Origin: Schizochytrium sp. TIO01
Taxonomy: Eukaryota > Sar > Bigyra > Thraustochytrida > Thraustochytriidae
DNA length: 64,000 bases
Direction of reading: 5' to 3'
Assembly (NCBI GenBank): GCA_004764695.1
Contig: SMSO01000037.1
Span: forward strand, 2,673,837 to 2,737,836
The position numbers and the translations under genes were made by a program. Below are positions 20,601 through 31,700 of the stretch, piece after piece. The number at the start of each line of letters is the position of its first letter. The stretch's first letter is position 1. The notes under the pieces were generated by a model that was not told the origin of the DNA, ran no database searches, and worked only from the letters and a program-made list of their open reading frames with translations.

Positions 20601-21200
20601 TTTCTCTTTTTTGTTAACAAAAAAAAATACTTTGAAGAACAAAACATCTTTACAAATATTTGTTTCCTAATTTCAACACCCCTTCTCATAGTAAGTACTA
20701 GTATGCTCGCCTCCAAAAAAGGGGGTACCCAGGAAGTCTTCTTATTCATACCTGATACTTTGCCACTTTTTTCTGTGTCATCAAAGTCAAAGTAGATCAT
20801 GCCTAGCAGCCGCTAGCTAAAGCGTGAATGAATGCTTTCGTTCTTAGAGTTCGTGTCGAGATTCGCTTCATTGACAATCGACGTCTGCGAGTACGTTCGT
20901 ACTGCTTTCGCCCTGTGCAGAGGCGCCGAAATCAGGAGCACTTTGACGCCCGATATGACTGATTCTCATTGAAAATCCGTTCGCTCCTTTTGACAGAGCG
21001 AGCGCAAAATGAAAATATGGAGCTGACAAATTCTACTAAGACTTTACATTCATTTGCCATTCGATCGATCAATCACCGATCGGACCGCGCAGCTCTGGTT
21101 GATATCGAAGCATCCCGAGGCCGGCCTTGCCTTGTCGCCTTCACTGGCTCAGTCAACACTTGACTGGCCTCACACAAAACCACCGCCAATCGACGCGGTC
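17601..21200. other. AT-rich gene-free DNA
   Basis: Mostly AT-rich with T-runs (17700-17745), an ATTC run (about 18467-18485) and a 14-base direct repeat TTAAAAGCAGATTT at 20351-20364 and 20366-20379. No frame has a recognisable product. Confidence 0.4.
18889..18956. repeat. ATT / TTTATT / GTTTTT low-complexity tract
   Basis: ATT units pass into TTTATT and then four GTTTTT units, ending in a G-run (about 18954-18966). Confidence 0.8.
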
Positions 21201-21217
21201 ATGCCAAGCTTCTTGCT

Positions 21218-21640
21218 CTAATAGTCCCAACACCTTTGTTTGAGGAGAAATCTCGACACCATTTCATCCCCGTCCTCGAAGCTGATCTCAGAACTTCGCC
21301 AATGGAAACGGACTAAAACATTCATGGCAAGATGAATCGCGATCAACTCGGACAGCCTGCCACGGGATGACGCCACCTCCCTGAGTACCGGAAGACACTC
21401 CGAGACACTGCGCTCGAAGCTTCTCTCTGAACCTTTTGCGGTGGACCGTGCAAATCTCACTGCCCCCCATTGGAGGTGGCATTGCGAAAGTATTTGTCGA
21501 AACCAGGAGAACACAGCGGAGCGGGAGGTCCAGAAGCCGAGACTTTCAACGCGAATCAAGTGTGGACTGATGGCGCAGGTACAAACTAGATTTTAAGGGA
21601 AGTCGATGATCTAGTGCTATATGCGCAAAGGCTTACAAAA
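21218..21640 (-). mobile_element. possible decayed retroelement RNase H fragment
   Basis: One minus-strand frame contains ASSRGRLSELIAIHLAMN followed by FEDGDEMVSRFLLKQ. This resembles the middle of retroelement RNase H domains (an E-L-x-A-I-x-L-A helix followed by an acidic strand and V-S-x-L-L). In a neighbouring frame just upstream the sequence reads VLLVSTN and PPMGG, where such domains carry the first acidic strand and a W-G-G turn. The pieces lie in different frames and there is no ATG, so if real this is a dead copy. The match is by eye only. Confidence 0.25.
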
Positions 21641-23206
21641 AGTCAGGCTTCCTTGCTCATATGAGTGTGGCTCACGTGACCTCATCATAAGGAAAACTTG
21701 CGATGACGAGCTCGGTGCCAAATCGACAGCGAGAACCTACACTCTTTGCATATCGACGACAGTATAAGTAAAATACCCGACCGGCTACCGATCAAACCAA
21801 ACTAGCCATTGCCCCTTATCAATCGTTTCTCGATTGACCATCAAATCAAACAATAAATCGGTTCTTTGCAGTGACGGGAACTTTTGCTGAGCTAGCGTAG
21901 TTGCATATAAATTCGAAGAGCGTCAGCGACTTGAAAACACGTTACTCAATTAGACCACGATTGACACGATTCCTTCAAGCGAGAGATGCCGAAATTTGTC
22001 CTGCACGTGTAGGGAAGTGCGTGCTAAATAACCGAGGCACCGGAAGGCGACCTAAACTTTCAGATCATAAACAATGTAACTTGTAAAGATCGCTCCTCCT
22101 ACAGAGACAGCTTCATGATGTACAGACGCTCGGCAGCATTAATCCTATAGGTTGATTTTGATTGTTGGTCGGGACTCACTCAATCATTCTTATTCCGTTT
22201 TCTCAAGCATATCCAAGTTAAAACAGAAGTAAATCCTGCTGTTACTAAATACAACGTTAGTATTGGAATGGAATCAGTTTTTATAATTCAAGAAAGCACA
22301 ATTATCAATATCATCTAAAAAGACATAATATCATATGATATGCGCGAAAGTCAATTTTAAACAAGCTTTCGAGGCTTCAAGCTGTTCCGTCAATCATCGA
22401 AGCCCCAACCTACTCGTTCTGCATGTTCAGAAGCTGTATGTAGCTCCTCAGAACCAAACTCAACCGTGGGCAAGAGAGATCCCTTAATGTTGTTAAGCCC
22501 TAAGTTTTGTTTCCCAATATTTGACGTGATAGATTAATGCACCTCTAAGTTGATTTCTGGGATCACAAAGTGCCAAGTAGGGTGCGATCACATGTCACAG
22601 GCTTCAAGTTGTTCAATACAAGGTTTCCACTGATGATCATTAATAAAGTCTGTTTTCTTGAGTCCTCGATATAGATTAGGATATGACTCAAATGGAACTT
22701 GACAGTTGGTTTCAAACGTAACCACTTTCGCTCGCAAATTCTAGTTGTTTTGTTTTTGTTTTGTTTTTTAATTCAACGGCGAAGGTTACTGAATTGCAGA
22801 TTGAGACAATATTCGAAAACAAGTACTTCTGAATTTCGCAATCGACGCCTCAATCTCTAGTCTTCTTTCCGACGATTATCAACATCAGAGACAGGAAATA
22901 GAATCTGCGCAGTGCTTCTAGCCAGATGGACGTATTTCTACTTTTCTAACCATCGTGGAAAACGCCAGGGTTCATAGTTGCCAATGTCCTAGGCTCTACC
23001 ACATCTCGCGAAACACAGGACTAAGTAATTTAACATTCTATTCCAAGCTTTAACCCCAGTTCTGTGAATGTACGACTATATCGCATTATCAAACAACTAA
23101 CATTTCCCAACAAGGTTAGGACGAGAATGTATGTCCCAAACGAACCCGCAAGACTCCCACCGGACTTGACCCCGCGTCCGTCCTTTGTCTGATACGTTAT
23201 CGTTGG

Positions 23207-23686
23207 ATGGAAATCTCGTCTGCCCTCTTCACTCCGCAAGCTAGCCCCGTAATCAACTGTCAGATTCGTGCATGCCGTGTCTTCTCTGCGACGCCTGTCC
23301 GTTTACTTCGTGCAACATCCTTCCGGGCCGGCCTTCGAGTGTTCCATAGGGTCAATTTAGAACCCTCGCAGTGCCGTCGTAGGAAGCGCAAGCCCGAAAT
23401 TCCTCAGCAACAGCCGCGCTATCATTCTTCGAACAACAACCGTGAAGACCTCCCAAATACGGGCAAGACCCAGGGGGCGGGTGGGCCCGGCGTGGCATGC
23501 GTAGTTCGAGCTGATGAATCAATCGATCTCATGTGCTCTTATGCAGGACTAAAGGTAAAGCTGCTCATAACGGCACAAACGCTTCGAGGGTGGTCCATTT
23601 GGCGCATCCGTTTTCTCGCAGAACATTCGCCAGCCGGGATGAAGAAACTTCAAGCCCAACGAGTGGCCCGGCGAGACTCCCAATGA
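23207..23686 (+). CDS. doubtful ORF, 159 residues, unknown
   Basis: Starts with an ATG and is rich in Arg, Ser and Ala over the first 55 residues with few acidic residues, which resembles a mitochondrial presequence. No domain follows. A TATGCAG|GAC and a nearby GTAAAG inside it could be splice sites, so this might be a first exon. Overlapping frames of similar length exist on both strands in this GC-rich block, so chance is a fair explanation. Confidence 0.15.
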   Translation: MEISSALFTPQASPVINCQIRACRVFSATPVRLLRATSFRAGLRVFHRVNLEPSQCRRRKRKPEIPQQQPRYHSSNNNREDLPNTGKTQGAGGPGVACVVRADESIDLMCSYAGLKVKLLITAQTLRGWSIWRIRFLAEHSPAGMKKLQAQRVARRDSQ

Positions 23687-25330
23687 CCTTCTCATCGAGT
23701 TCTCCAGGCCGTCGCCGGGTCCTCCGACTGGTAAGTCGGAGTCGATTGTGCGTGCAAAATATGGCTCAACTGGAACGTCGTTGTAAACGTTGTGCTGCCG
23801 CCTACAATTTGACGCAGCAACGTAGTTCCTATGATGCGACGGGGTTGACCGATTGCGCGAGCTCTGTTATGGCTGTCCTTCGATCGGTTCTGACTTGATC
23901 TAATTTGTGCGGCGGCTGTTTCTGAAGAGATCTGGCTTGGACGAACTAAATCCTTCGCTTCTCCCACCCGGCCACCTGCTCCGAATTTCCTTGGACCGGA
24001 TTCTGCAGGGAAACAGAAAACCACGAGCTTGCCAGAACAGCGGTGCGCGAGTAGAATTCGAAGCGAGCAAGTTAAACGGTATGGAAGACCCCTGCTTCTT
24101 TGCAAGAACCCTATTTGCGCAGCTGCGATTAATTGAAAGCATATGCCTTATCTTCGCAACCAATGAGAGCGGTGGCGTGTGAGGGATTCATTTGCTGAGA
24201 CCAACTTTCCTGCGGCTACTGCAGCGAAGATCGCAGAAAGAATATGGGAGATGGGCACTGCAGACCGCATCATAAGCATCGTAAATAGGTAAACCTAAGC
24301 ATTGCTTCGTTTCTGGCAAGAGTTCAGTATATCTATATATTTATAGAGCTGTTATTTTGGTTTGATAGTAGATTTAATGTTTTACATACTGTGGCAATCA
24401 CAGTTTTTTGTACAATTGAAACCAGAAAACACACCCAAAAAACAATATAGTTCCCGGCAAACTTAAAGATGTTAGCACTCCAGGCAAGCTGCATTTATGT
24501 ACCATCAAGCCACAGGAACTGCTGTATTCGAGAGGCACCCTTCTATTCCTATTTGCTGCGCAGATTGCGTGCGGAAATGATCTGCTGCGTCCTTAAAGCT
24601 GTTGTCTTTTTAACCATGTCCCTATTCCCAGATTTAGTAACACTAATACTACTTTTGCTTTGACTTACTTTGCACAACGAAGGTAATTTCTTATTTGGTA
24701 GGAGGTACCACTATGTTGAGAGGCATTTATTTAACTTACAGCTGTTGCTGATTTGGCAGTATTGGCCTAAAGAAACACAGATAACGAAAAGGGAAGAAAG
24801 CAGAGAATTAACACTGAGTAACTATAATCAGTTTAAAAACATTTTTACTACGGTAGGCACATTTATTAATTTTTTTCGCCAATTATCCCACTGCTCGTGG
24901 GAGTGGCAAGGACGCAGACTTCGAACTGCCGCAAGCTCGCATAGCTCGAGGCCAGGGCTGAGCAAACCTGGCACAAAAGCCGAGGGTGCAAAGAACCGGA
25001 TGGCCTGTTGAACTTCATCACTTCAGGTTAATCGGGTTTGCAGGAAACCTCTATTATAAGGACTATTCTGTTTCGTTTGCGCCTCATCACACACACTCAG
25101 TCTCGCTCGTACATTGATTTCGCTCGAAACTTAACTCCTCGCTTCAAGGACCCAAGTGCGTGGGCTGAGGATCTGATAGACCTCTGCACAATCAAACAGT
25201 CTGCTCCCCGCCTGCAAAAAGACCTGCGTGGCCCAAAACTGATAATTCCGTTGCTGCGACTCACCAGGTTCGTCTCAATCGTCGTATTGGCCGACTCACA
25301 AAGGCTTTCCGATTATAGCTATTGGAGCAG

Positions 25331-25350
25331 CTATACTTGTTAATTTCCAG
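25331..25350 (+). other. possible 3' splice site in the JmjC leader
   Basis: A pyrimidine-rich stretch ending in TTAATTTCCAG lies 17 bases before the JmjC ATG. It fits a 3' splice acceptor of an intron in the 5' untranslated region. No donor was pinned down. Confidence 0.25.
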
Positions 25351-25367
25351 TCTTGCAAAAAGGAAAC

Positions 25368-28229
25368 ATGCGAAGGGTATTTGCGGGGAAACAACAGACT
25401 TCGCAGCATTTGCAGCAATGTGATGTTGAGGGCCATCGAGCGGAAATTGACCAAACTGAAGATTTGGAGCAAAAGCTGGCAGGACCTAACTTGACGAACT
25501 TGCCACCTAGCCCAAGGAAACAGACAAAAAGCAGCAATTTAAAATCTCAGCCACAAAATACGAGACCCATGTCACCGCGGAAAAACTCAAGGCCGGATAT
25601 CTCCAATAACGACGCAGGGCTTAGTGTTTGTAGCAGATGTAGTTTAGGTTTTATTGTTTTGCTCACACTCGCGCTATTAGTCATCAGACAGCTACGCATC
25701 GATGAGATGCACAAAGATATTGAGGCTGGGCTTGAATGCTTCCCACTCTGTGCGAAAGAAGAGGTATTTCGCCACGCACGGGAGCAGACCGGTTCGTATG
25801 AAGACGTCGGACCTGAAAACTCGGCAGAAACTGCCCTGGTTAAAGATGCGCAAATTGAGAGCACCTCTGCTAGTGCAACAGTCACAAGCGGCTATGATGA
25901 GGATGCTGATGAAATTGGTCGCAACATTGATAATTATAATTTTCTACCTGAACTCGAAATCTCACCGGAAGAAGAATTGGCGGCGAGGAAACGCGTACTG
26001 GCAGAGTTTGGCATTTCCGAAACAAACTCATTTGGATCTGTCCAAGAAATACATGACCACATCGGCTACCGCTGCCCGGCACTACGCCACTGCGGAGACA
26101 AAATCGCACAAGGACAGATCCATTTTGGTAGTGGGCAATTTATCGACAAAGTATTTCATCCTCACTCGTGCTGGCTATACAACATCCGTGGCAGTGAGTA
26201 TTGGTTGCAATCATCAAAAGCAACAGAAGAGATTCAACAATTTGCGATATTCCTTGACTTCAAGTCCAAGAATTCACCCCCGGCTTTATATCTTGAAGTA
26301 GCTGCATCAAAGAATAGTCGTTTTGAATATTTCTACATGAAACCTCCTGCAACTTACGCGGCAGAGAAGGCACTCCAAGCAACTTTACGAGAACTAATCG
26401 AATCGAAACTTGGAGTGAATTTAAACTCCGTTGCGCTTAGCGTAATGGTGAATTGGCCAGAGGTGGGTGATACCTCTTTGGGAGCTGCACGCCGCATCCT
26501 TCGCATAGTTAACCTCTTGCCGCTTCACAGCGCAGAGGTTTACTGGCTTTTGCGATCTTTTTCCGCAGACCCTACAGAAATCATCCAGATCATTGAAGAT
26601 ACAAGAGAGGCTACAAAGGCCGTGAAGACAGTCCAACAATATGCAGACTCCTCGGTACTTGTTCGACGAGGGCAAGTGTCAATGATACAGCTGCAGTCAT
26701 TGGCGATTCCCCAAAGACTTACTCTCGACCAGATTCGCGCAACACAAACAGACCTGAGTAATAGCAACCTTCCTCCGTCTAGCTACTTGTTTGTTGACGC
26801 TCGATCCCGACGAGTCGATTATGCCGGAATTGAGCCTAGTAGTGCAGATCACCTTGTCCAGCTCGCCTCGGTACATCTTTCGAAAGACGCTGCAATGCAG
26901 GGTTTCAGCCTGAATGTGAACAGGGACCTTCACTTGGTTGTCTTTGATGCTCAGGGGACAGGTGCAGATGCACAAGCTGTTGCACAAACTCTGTTATATC
27001 ATGGTCTCGTTAACGTGTGGATTCTAGATACACAGGACGTAACTAAGATCTCAGATGCCATGAAATTCCTTCGCCAAGAAGATCGTCTTGCTGAGATATA
27101 TAACCACACTGCACCGCTTCGAAGTCTCGATCTTTTTGCGCTGACACTAACAATGCCACGTGCAGTGGCAGACCCAAGCGTTTGGGCAGGTACAGGTGAT
27201 GTTGTTGCAAATCTCGTATTGAATGTAATGTATCGGAGACAGATCATGGATGCTGCCAGCGCCCAATCGGATCAGCACATTTGTGCTTCCGAACAGGATT
27301 GCACAACTTGCACCCCACTGGTTGGCCGTTTCCCAGCCAGCCGCTTGTCATTTGAACTGATTACTAAGTATCTGCATGCGTTTAGTGTCCCTGCCATCAT
27401 TGAGCTTTCGCCTACCGAAAATATCTTTGATGGCACATGGGAAACGTTGTATCGTGATCAAAGGCAGCTTGATGTTAAAGTTCGAAGAGATTATTCCCGA
27501 GCCAAAACCCGTAGCGAAGAATTTATCCGCCTTGGTGAATTTCTTACTCAATCTGGGATCGTGAATGCTGAGGGCAAACAAATTCCAGCCAACAAAACTG
27601 ATATTAAGCTTTCTGAGGAGTCTCCGCCCCTATATGTCGGCAACAACAAGCTTACTCCTGATTTAATGCGCGCATATCAATTCAAGTATCCCAAATGGGT
27701 CACTCGGTCACTCCTACAAAGACCCTCCATGTGGATGGGACCCTATGGTAGTTTTAGTGGTTTACATGTTGATCATTCGAATTTGGGAAACATGGCTTTC
27801 CAAGCATTAGGTCAGAAAAAATGGTACTTCTTCCCACCCAAAGCCACCCCCTTCATGTATGGGCGTCGCCGAGGCATTGTCATCTGGTCACTCGTGAATG
27901 ACCCTAGTAAGTATGGCTTTGGGAGACGCGAGAAGTTTCCAGAGTTTAAATATGCACTTTGTGAGGGTCTTGAAGTTACGGTCAACGAACACGAACTTCT
28001 TTACAATCCTCCCGAATGGTGGCACGCAGTTCAGAACATTGACTCGTCGCTGATGATTAATTTTTGGATTAAACCAGAAGCTCAAATGCCACCCAACTTA
28101 CAAGGTTTGGCAACTTCTTCCTCAACTGCAACACAACAAAAACGCCCTGTAGCTAAAAAAGCTGCCCCCCCGCGCGGAAAGAAGACAAATATAGCAATGA
28201 AAAATAAGCGCTCCCTTGGTAAAACGTAG
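25368..28229 (+). CDS. membrane-anchored JmjC/cupin-8 protein with rhodanese-like region
   Basis: The frame is open from 25353, but that codon is TTG. The first ATG is at 25368 (A at -3), giving 953 residues. A basic, Pro/Ser-rich N-terminus precedes one hydrophobic helix (about 91-106, IVLLTLALLVI), so the protein is probably a type II membrane protein with its bulk in the secretory lumen. Residues about 470-570 resemble a rhodanese fold (LFVDAR near the start, VVFDAQGTGA at the usual active-site loop), but the catalytic Cys is replaced by Asp. The C-terminal part (about 765-905) is a JmjC/cupin-8 domain with the Fe(II) ligands HVD (His800, Asp802) and His886 in WWHAV, plus KKWYFFPP. It is likely a 2-oxoglutarate-dependent hydroxylase; the substrate is unknown. 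The C-terminus is Lys/Arg-rich. It converges on the myosin gene. Confidence 0.88.
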   Translation: MRRVFAGKQQTSQHLQQCDVEGHRAEIDQTEDLEQKLAGPNLTNLPPSPRKQTKSSNLKSQPQNTRPMSPRKNSRPDISNNDAGLSVCSRCSLGFIVLLTLALLVIRQLRIDEMHKDIEAGLECFPLCAKEEVFRHAREQTGSYEDVGPENSAETALVKDAQIESTSASATVTSGYDEDADEIGRNIDNYNFLPELEISPEEELAARKRVLAEFGISETNSFGSVQEIHDHIGYRCPALRHCGDKIAQGQIHFGSGQFIDKVFHPHSCWLYNIRGSEYWLQSSKATEEIQQFAIFLDFKSKNSPPALYLEVAASKNSRFEYFYMKPPATYAAEKALQATLRELIESKLGVNLNSVALSVMVNWPEVGDTSLGAARRILRIVNLLPLHSAEVYWLLRSFSADPTEIIQIIEDTREATKAVKTVQQYADSSVLVRRGQVSMIQLQSLAIPQRLTLDQIRATQTDLSNSNLPPSSYLFVDARSRRVDYAGIEPSSADHLVQLASVHLSKDAAMQGFSLNVNRDLHLVVFDAQGTGADAQAVAQTLLYHGLVNVWILDTQDVTKISDAMKFLRQEDRLAEIYNHTAPLRSLDLFALTLTMPRAVADPSVWAGTGDVVANLVLNVMYRRQIMDAASAQSDQHICASEQDCTTCTPLVGRFPASRLSFELITKYLHAFSVPAIIELSPTENIFDGTWETLYRDQRQLDVKVRRDYSRAKTRSEEFIRLGEFLTQSGIVNAEGKQIPANKTDIKLSEESPPLYVGNNKLTPDLMRAYQFKYPKWVTRSLLQRPSMWMGPYGSFSGLHVDHSNLGNMAFQALGQKKWYFFPPKATPFMYGRRRGIVIWSLVNDPSKYGFGRREKFPEFKYALCEGLEVTVNEHELLYNPPEWWHAVQNIDSSLMINFWIKPEAQMPPNLQGLATSSSTATQQKRPVAKKAAPPRGKKTNIAMKNKRSLGKT

Positions 28230-28761
28230 AGGCGATTTAAGCTTTTGTTTTGCTGTCGTCTCTTAGTTTCCGCACTTTTTGAAAGACACTCCTGAAAGGT
28301 TCTTGAAACTTGAATCGGAAAACTGTCGTCACTTTGTTAGAAGGATTTAATGCTTACATCACTACCAACTCAGATTTGGTTGAGATTATAGCTTGATGTG
28401 CGCCTAAGAATGAAATTGTGGCAACAACTCAGATTCAGATATATAAAATATAAATTGCATTTTAATCTTTTGAATAGTCTTTTTTGTTAATTATAAAGAA
28501 CTTGAAACGAGAAATATTATTTCTGTACACGTGAACACTGCACCGATATAAACGACTGCAGTTTGAACAATGCTCCCGTCGTCCATCGCAAGTTATGGAG
28601 GTGAATATTTTCAAAGGACATTGTCCGAGAAGGTTTGCAGGCCAGTGAGGCACGCTTCAGAAATGGTTTGCTACGCGGGAATGAAAAAGGTCATTTTGTT
28701 TGCTTTGGTGGGATGGTATGTTCTCACACTTCCTAGGCGGTCAAGAGAAACCTTCGTGGGT
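28230..28761. other. convergent 3' spacer between JmjC and myosin genes
   Basis: A 532-base AT-rich gap holding the 3' ends of two converging genes. A 93-codon plus-strand frame at 28570-28851 overlaps the myosin end and has no family features. Confidence 0.45.
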
Positions 28762-31700
28762 TTACACGCGGATGCTCTTGGCGCGCATAGGGTTAGCCGC
28801 AGAAGTAGGGGTCTTGGCAGATTGCTCCTTGGTGTTTTGAACCTTACGTAAGTCAAAGATAATATCATAAATCTCCCATGCCTGCAACGTGTTCAGCACA
28901 ACATCAAACCCATCATTCCGCAAAAAGCTGAATGAGCTAGATGCTCCACCCTTCATTTCACCCTTGAGGTCCTTCGGCTTAATTCCTCCAAAGCGTCTGG
29001 AGTTGCGATCACCGGCCTTCAGAGCACTTTTCTTGACCTTCATCCAGAACACAGAGCTAGTTGCGCCAAACTTCTTGATTGCCTTGAGCGGAAATGAACG
29101 AACAATTGAAGTACGCTGAGAATCCAAAATATGAACACCACGCTGATCAACACCAATTACATATTGAGCGCTGCTTTCAGTATCACCACGTGTGGCATAG
29201 AACAATGCCATACCATACGCTGGCGCGGTAGATGCAATGTCGACGTAGCGCTGGCGCAAAGCCTGAGGACCTGCAGAGCCTAGATCAACCTCAGTTGTAA
29301 TCATCTTGGCAAAGTAGTCGACACTGCGAGTATCCAACCAGGTGCTTGGGATGAATTTAGCCAAGTCTGCGTCAATAAGCTCATCCGGATCAGACATGTC
29401 CAGGCCGGATTCGCTGTCCAAAGCAACCGCAATAGCAGCGAGCTCAGCAACATCATGCTCTGAGGTTATTGTGAGCAAACCAGACAAAACATCCATTAAT
29501 ACCTGTTGAAACAGCTGCAGATCAGCCCGACCCTTGTCTGGGATGAAGCGGCGCTTAAAAGAGAACTGAGGCTCGCGATCTTGTTTGGCCAAGTTCTGGT
29601 AAACAGCACCAGGAAAGACCCAGTACGGCAGAGGCCAGGCAGCTTGAGGAGCAGGACCTGCTTTTGGAGGTACGTTGTGCACACGCATTAACTTGGTCGC
29701 TGCGCGAGCAGCTGTAATCGGCAGCCGCAAGCCCTGGGAAAACCGAGTGCTTGTGCTTCGTACGCTGCCGGAAACGCTGCTGTTATCGCTCATGATCTTG
29801 CCGGGTTCTTCACCATACTTGTCACGAAGACGCTGAAACAATTCATCCTCACGACCACGCCAGTATGAGATATAAGTCTCAACGTGTGCAAGTTTCTCAG
29901 TGTTGTAGAACTTGAAGAACTTGATAAGACGGTCACGTAAATCATCATTCGAGGTTTGTGAGGTGTCTTTAATGAAGATTGCGTAAGCGGGGCGCGTTAC
30001 AGCATCGAGAATTCCTGTCTTTGCGCGAACAAGCTTGTGAATCGACTCTACACGCTGGTCAGGACTGCAAGGCAAAATCACGGTCGTGCCATCGACAATG
30101 TTAATCGACATGAGCACAGGAGGTCTACGTTTGTAATGCGCAAGCTCTTCAGGAGAAGGCTTGAAGAGGGATGCGCCAAGTGCAATCGAAGGCCCTGTCT
30201 GGGCGAGACAAAGACGTGCGAAGTTGCCCACCAGGCTGGGACGCGTACGGTTCTCGAGCAAGAAGTTCAAGAAAAACGGTGTAAACTGTTCTGAGGGCCC
30301 AAAATACTTCGTAGCAGCACAAAGCAAGAGCCAGGCGTTGTGCTCACTCTGCTGGAACACATTTCCGCGTAGGTGCTTGATGATCTGCAAGAGCACCTCA
30401 TCAGCAATTCGCGGGTCTTCCAGACCACGAACAACCACAAACTGAGCGAGACCGGCAGAGTTGTTCGCGTTCATGTCACCACAATACTGCAACAAAGCCT
30501 GATTGACACGAACTGCAATGACCTCTTGGTCCTCGTCCAATTCGGTGAGAGACTTTGGAATAACATTGCGCGAGGACCAGAGCTTCATGTCAGCCTCCTT
30601 GTTGCGTTCGTTTGGAGGAACCATCTCAGTGTAGTCCTCATCTGCACGGATACGCCAGTAGTTTTTGAGTTGATACCTCTCACCGTTATTAGATTCGGCC
30701 TCATGCATCATTGTTTGAAAGTCCTCCGTGTCCATATTCTTGAGCCTGTCGCGATCGAGTTCGTCGCGTTCTTCCGGAGTAGCATACCGCAGAAGGGATG
30801 CGCGGTGCTCGCGGGCGCGGCGAGTATCGATACGATCGAGAGCCATACGAATCTTCTCGAGGTGCCGCACCTCCTCGGCGACCTTGCGAGCATCTGCAGT
30901 TTCCATGCCCAGATGCTGAGCTGCGAGAAGAGCTGCAAGAAGAGCCGGGAAGGTGTTTGCATCCAAGGCATCTCGCAGCTGCTGCTGTACGGCTAGCTGA
31001 CGCTGCATTCGGTCCAAGTAATTAACAGCAGATTTCAGTTCAGGCTCGTTGGTCTCGTCATATCCCTTTTCGCGAGCAGCTTCGATGGCTTCTGCGAGGG
31101 GGTCGAGGTCCTCCTCAGTAAGTCCATCCAAGTTGCGAGAACGGCTGCCAAGTAGGTTCATTTCGACCGTAACACGATTGATGAGACGCTTACGCTCCTC
31201 GAGCTCTTCGCGAAGACGAAGAGCCTCGTCAAAAATACCGCCGGATGCACCAAGCTCTACAATGCGAATGCGAATAGCGTTGAGCTTGTCCAAGTTGCGG
31301 CTGTCAATTGCCTTTTGGGTATCGACTTCAAGCTTGGCCATCGCCTCCTTGCGAGCCTTGGACTCCTGAGCAATTTTCTTTGTAAGGCGCTGAGCTTCCT
31401 TTACCGAAGGATGGTTTGCAGCGCCGATATCAACAAGAGCCTGTACGAGTACCTCCATCTCAGCAACATCTTTGCGAGAAATGGCTGCCTCAAGTTGCTC
31501 CACGAGACGACCTTCTTCTTCAAGACGATCCAGAAGGGCACGTGCAGTGCGAGCCTCGTTAGAGCTTCCAAGGCCGTACTTGTTAGCCTGCTCAAGTGCA
31601 GCTGTTAAAGCATCGATATCACGAGCATCAATAGCTTTCTGCAGCGCAGAGATTGCCGTTGTTTCCTCCTCGTGGCGATGAAGCAGCTCGCAAGCACGCT

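Larger units (their letters stand above)
21641..25367. other. spacer upstream of the JmjC gene
   Basis: AT-rich DNA to about 23150, a GC-richer block at 23200-24180 with overlapping frames on both strands, then AT-rich sequence to the JmjC gene. Nothing is assignable except the low-confidence frame at 23207. Confidence 0.4.

Noticed and set aside
22381-22723. Minus-strand stretch that reads like protein
   Set aside because: Two in-frame stops in about 115 codons, no family match; stop density is not clearly below chance.
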